In this document: piece after piece, positions 59,692 to 64,000 of the stretch
Position numbering within the stretch: position 1 is the first letter of the stretch
How the letters are laid out: each line of letters opens with the position of its first letter
Notes under the pieces: model-generated
What the model was told of the DNA's origin: nothing
Seen by the model: the letters and a program-made list of their open reading frames with translations, nothing else
Database searches by the model: none
Program-made: the position numbers and the translations under genes
NCBI RefSeq assembly: GCF_001485475.2
Contig: NZ_DF977001.1
Coordinates: 464,001-528,000, forward strand
Length of the DNA stretch: 64,000 bases
DNA from: Tepidanaerobacter syntrophicus
Lineage (GTDB): Bacteria; Bacillota; Thermosediminibacteria; Thermosediminibacterales; Tepidanaerobacteraceae
Direction: 5' to 3'

Positions 59692-60144
59692 TTAAATTAT
59701 CACTTCATTTTTTTCGTCGTTGCTTCTTTCCTTGCAATATTCTAAATAGCGCTTGTAAGAGGTGCTAACGAGGGCTTTATCTTGGCTGTATGTTATCATG
59801 TCAAGAGCCTTTTCAATAGGATAAAAGCCTCCATCTGAAAAACCAAGCTCCGTATTTGGAGTGCAATCTTCAGATAAGGCTTCCATCAAAAACCATGTTA
59901 TTTGGTTGCATACAGGTTTTTGCCTTGTTACTGAATAAAATTCATAACATGTTTCTCCTACGCATGAAACTATGCGAGCATTAACTCCTGCCTCTACTTT
60001 TACTCGCTCAACAGCAACTTCCTGAGCAAGCCTGCCTGGCCTTATTACTCCCTTCGGCAGTATCCATTCTGACTTCTCGTTTTTTAATATCAGCACTTTG
60101 TCTTTAAAAAAAACTACACCACCGGCACAAATTCTTGTGAGCAT
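59692..60144 (-). CDS. Nudix-fold protein with degenerate Nudix box
   Basis: A 150-residue Nudix-domain protein: CAGGVVFFKDKVLILKNEKSEW, then the Nudix-box region GVIRPGRLAQEVAVERVKVE (residues about 34-53) and AGV. Compared with GX5EX7REUXEEXGU, the first Glu is Arg, RE reads ER and the first Glu of the EE pair is Val, so only one of the usual metal-binding glutamates is in place. It is thus probably inactive or altered as a hydrolase, though similar clostridial relatives seem to share this pattern. ATG at 60144 has GGAGG 13 bases upstream. Lone gene. Confidence 0.75.
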   Translation of the reverse strand: MLTRICAGGVVFFKDKVLILKNEKSEWILPKGVIRPGRLAQEVAVERVKVEAGVNARIVSCVGETCYEFYSVTRQKPVCNQITWFLMEALSEDCTPNTELGFSDGGFYPIEKALDMITYSQDKALVSTSYKRYLEYCKERSNDEKNEVII

Positions 60145-60441
60145 TGATAATATGCCTCCTTTGCCTTATTTTTTATATTAACTTGACTTTCTGGCAAAAC
60201 TATCTTCACACAAACTGTATGAAGTTACTTAGGAGTTCGACGCGCTACCCTTAAAATCCTGCTTTTTTAAATTTTAAATTACAATTTATAATTTCTCGTG
60301 GCTGACAAATTTTCTGATGGCAGGCCTTAGTCAAGTTCAATCAGGTAAGGCTATATATGTATTAATAAACGAAAGGTATAATCTAAGGTAAGATAGTCTA
60401 TCAGCAGGCTTGTTATGTATTAAAACTTTTGTACATAAAAA
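60145..60441. other. gene-free spacer between Nudix gene and rRNA operon
   Basis: A/T-rich, no reading frame with ribosome site, and no clear intrinsic terminator for the rRNA operon. A small TTAAATTTTAAATTACAATTTATAA-type A/T palindrome lies near 60267-60291 (key TTTAAA/ATTTATAA repeats). Confidence 0.4.
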
Positions 60442-60516
60442 TGGCTCCTCGAGCAGGATTCGAACCTGCGGCCCTTCGGTTAACAGCCGAATGCTCTACC
60501 GCTGAGCTATCGAGGA
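60442..60516 (-). tRNA. tRNA-Asn (GTT)
   Basis: Minus strand: acceptor TCCTCGA/TCGAGGA, D arm AGCTCAGCGGTAGAGC, anticodon loop CTGTTAACC with GTT, T arm GGTTCGAATCC, and encoded CCA. Last gene of the rRNA operon, 22 nt after 5S. Confidence 0.95.
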
Positions 60517-60537
60517 ACGGTTTAGATATGAATAAAT

Positions 60538-60650
60538 TCTCGGCAGCGACCTACTCTCCCGGGCAATGCCCAGTACCATCGGCGCTGGAGGGCTTAACCT
60601 GTGTGTTCGGGATGGAAACCGGTGTTTCCCCTCCGCTATGGCCACCGAGA
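60538..60650 (-). rRNA. rrf: 5S ribosomal RNA
   Basis: Minus strand runs CTCGGTGGCCATAGCGGAGG ... CCATCCCGAACACA ... GGTCGCTGCCG; ends CTCGG/CCGAG pair as helix I. Ends estimated to within about 3 nt. Confidence 0.93.
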
Positions 60651-60660
60651 ATGTATTTTG

Positions 60661-60691
60661 CTGTACCTTCAAAATTACACAGTGAGGAAAA
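60661..60691. repeat. 23S precursor processing stem, 3' arm
   Basis: CTGTACCTTcAAAAttACACAGTGAGGAAAA (here split: CTGTACCTT, then ACACAGTGAGGAAAA) is the complement, with two mismatches, of 63712-63742 on the other side of 23S. The two arms form the pre-23S stalk cleaved by RNase III-type enzymes. Confidence 0.8.
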
Positions 60692-60695
60692 TTTT

Positions 60696-63655
<2,960 letters not shown>

Positions 63656-63711
63656 TATGCGAAATTGTTAAAAATTGATATTTGGAACTTGATATTTGGA
63701 TTTGATGCTTT

Positions 63712-63742
63712 GTTTTCCTCACTGTGTAGTTTTCAAGGTACA
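63712..63742. repeat. 23S precursor processing stem, 5' arm
   Basis: TTTTCCTCACTGTGTAGTTT and CAAGGTACAG together pair with 60661-60691 across the whole 23S gene. Confidence 0.8.
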
Positions 63743-63763
63743 GAAATGAAAAAATCTGCTAAT

Positions 63764-63840
63764 TGGTGGGCTTGGATGGACTCGAACCATCGACCTCACG
63801 CTTATCAGGCGTGCGCTCTCACCGCCTGAGCTACAAGCCC
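63764..63840 (-). tRNA. tRNA-Ile (GAT)
   Basis: Minus strand GGGCTTGTAGCTCAGGCGGT at the 5' end, anticodon loop CTGATAAGC with GAT, T arm GGTTCGAGTCC, encoded CCA. In the 16S-23S spacer. Confidence 0.95.
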
Positions 63841-63859
63841 AAGAATTTTTCTTACTGTA

Positions 63860-63935
63860 TGGTGGAGATGAGGAGACTCGAACTCCTGACCCCCTGCGTG
63901 CAAAGCAGGTGCTCTCCCAACTGAGCTACACCCCC
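63860..63935 (-). tRNA. tRNA-Ala (TGC)
   Basis: Minus strand GGGGGTGTAGCTCAGTTGGG at the 5' end, anticodon loop CTTTGCACG with TGC, T arm AGTTCGAGTCT, encoded CCA. The remaining 63936-64000 is 16S-23S spacer; 16S lies beyond the right edge. Confidence 0.95.
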
Positions 63936-64000
63936 ATAAAATAAATATGAGAGAGGATGGTAACTCAAAACTAAAACCAGTGTTATGCCCGGTCATACTC

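Overview
The window reads as chromosomal DNA of a low-GC, spore-forming anaerobe of the Clostridia. A Thermosediminibacterales/Tepidanaerobacter-like origin is my guess from gene content, not a computed assignment. Supporting signs are SLH-domain surface proteins, a GerMN lipoprotein, an FprA flavodiiron protein, a TM1266-type hydrogenase-system regulator, FmdE, Feo iron uptake, a lysine riboswitch, a serine T-box leader, and GGAGG ribosome sites with frequent TTG starts. No intact transposon, prophage or CRISPR array is visible.

Layout. 0-10.7 kb: two paralogous diaminopimelate dehydrogenase genes flank a MATE exporter. The first, cut by the left edge, has a sigma-54 type promoter; the second has a lysine riboswitch. 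Then come a ybaK-deoC-pyruvate-kinase-C-domain operon, a heavy-metal P-type ATPase, a ZIP transporter and FprA. 10.8-19.0 kb: a GerMN lipoprotein, then a seven-gene minus-strand operon (ECF S component, SAM methyltransferase, FmdE-like protein, complete peptide/nickel-type ABC importer). That operon starts with a short leader of two hairpins with identical AUGAA loops followed by an intrinsic terminator. 19-27.4 kb: a coiled-coil repeat protein, the cdaA-cdaR-glmM cluster, two Gate-domain proteins, a MazG-like protein, rho and a Cys-rich unknown. 27.5-40.5 kb: a subtilase, two SLH proteins, and a tetR-MFP-RND-TolC-like efflux operon. 40.5-46.4 kb: YqaA, a MerR regulator beside an amino-acid-dehydrogenase-like gene with a 19-bp-spacer promoter, a ferritin-like protein, a rhomboid protease and a DEAD helicase. 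46.6-52.5 kb: an ArsR regulator with a four-domain sulfur-transfer flavoprotein, then Fur-box-controlled feoA-feoB-feoC. 52.5-60.1 kb: a CuAO-N protein, TM1266 regulator plus ECF S component behind a ~190-nt attenuator leader, a permease, serS with T-box, an ECF S/AIR-synthase-like pair and a Nudix protein. 60.4-64 kb: the downstream part of an rRNA operon on the minus strand (tRNA-Ala, tRNA-Ile, 23S, 5S, tRNA-Asn).

Themes are metal and cofactor acquisition (Zn/Cd export, Zn import, Fe import, three ECF S components, FmdE/ABC operon) and RNA-based control: lysine riboswitch, T-box, and at least two leaders I cannot assign to a known class. The best candidate for something undescribed is the tandem AUGAA-loop leader at 18.88-18.97 kb with its operon. 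The ~190-nt leader at 54.46-54.66 kb and the pair of differently regulated DAP dehydrogenases follow. All family calls are from motif reading; no database search was run.
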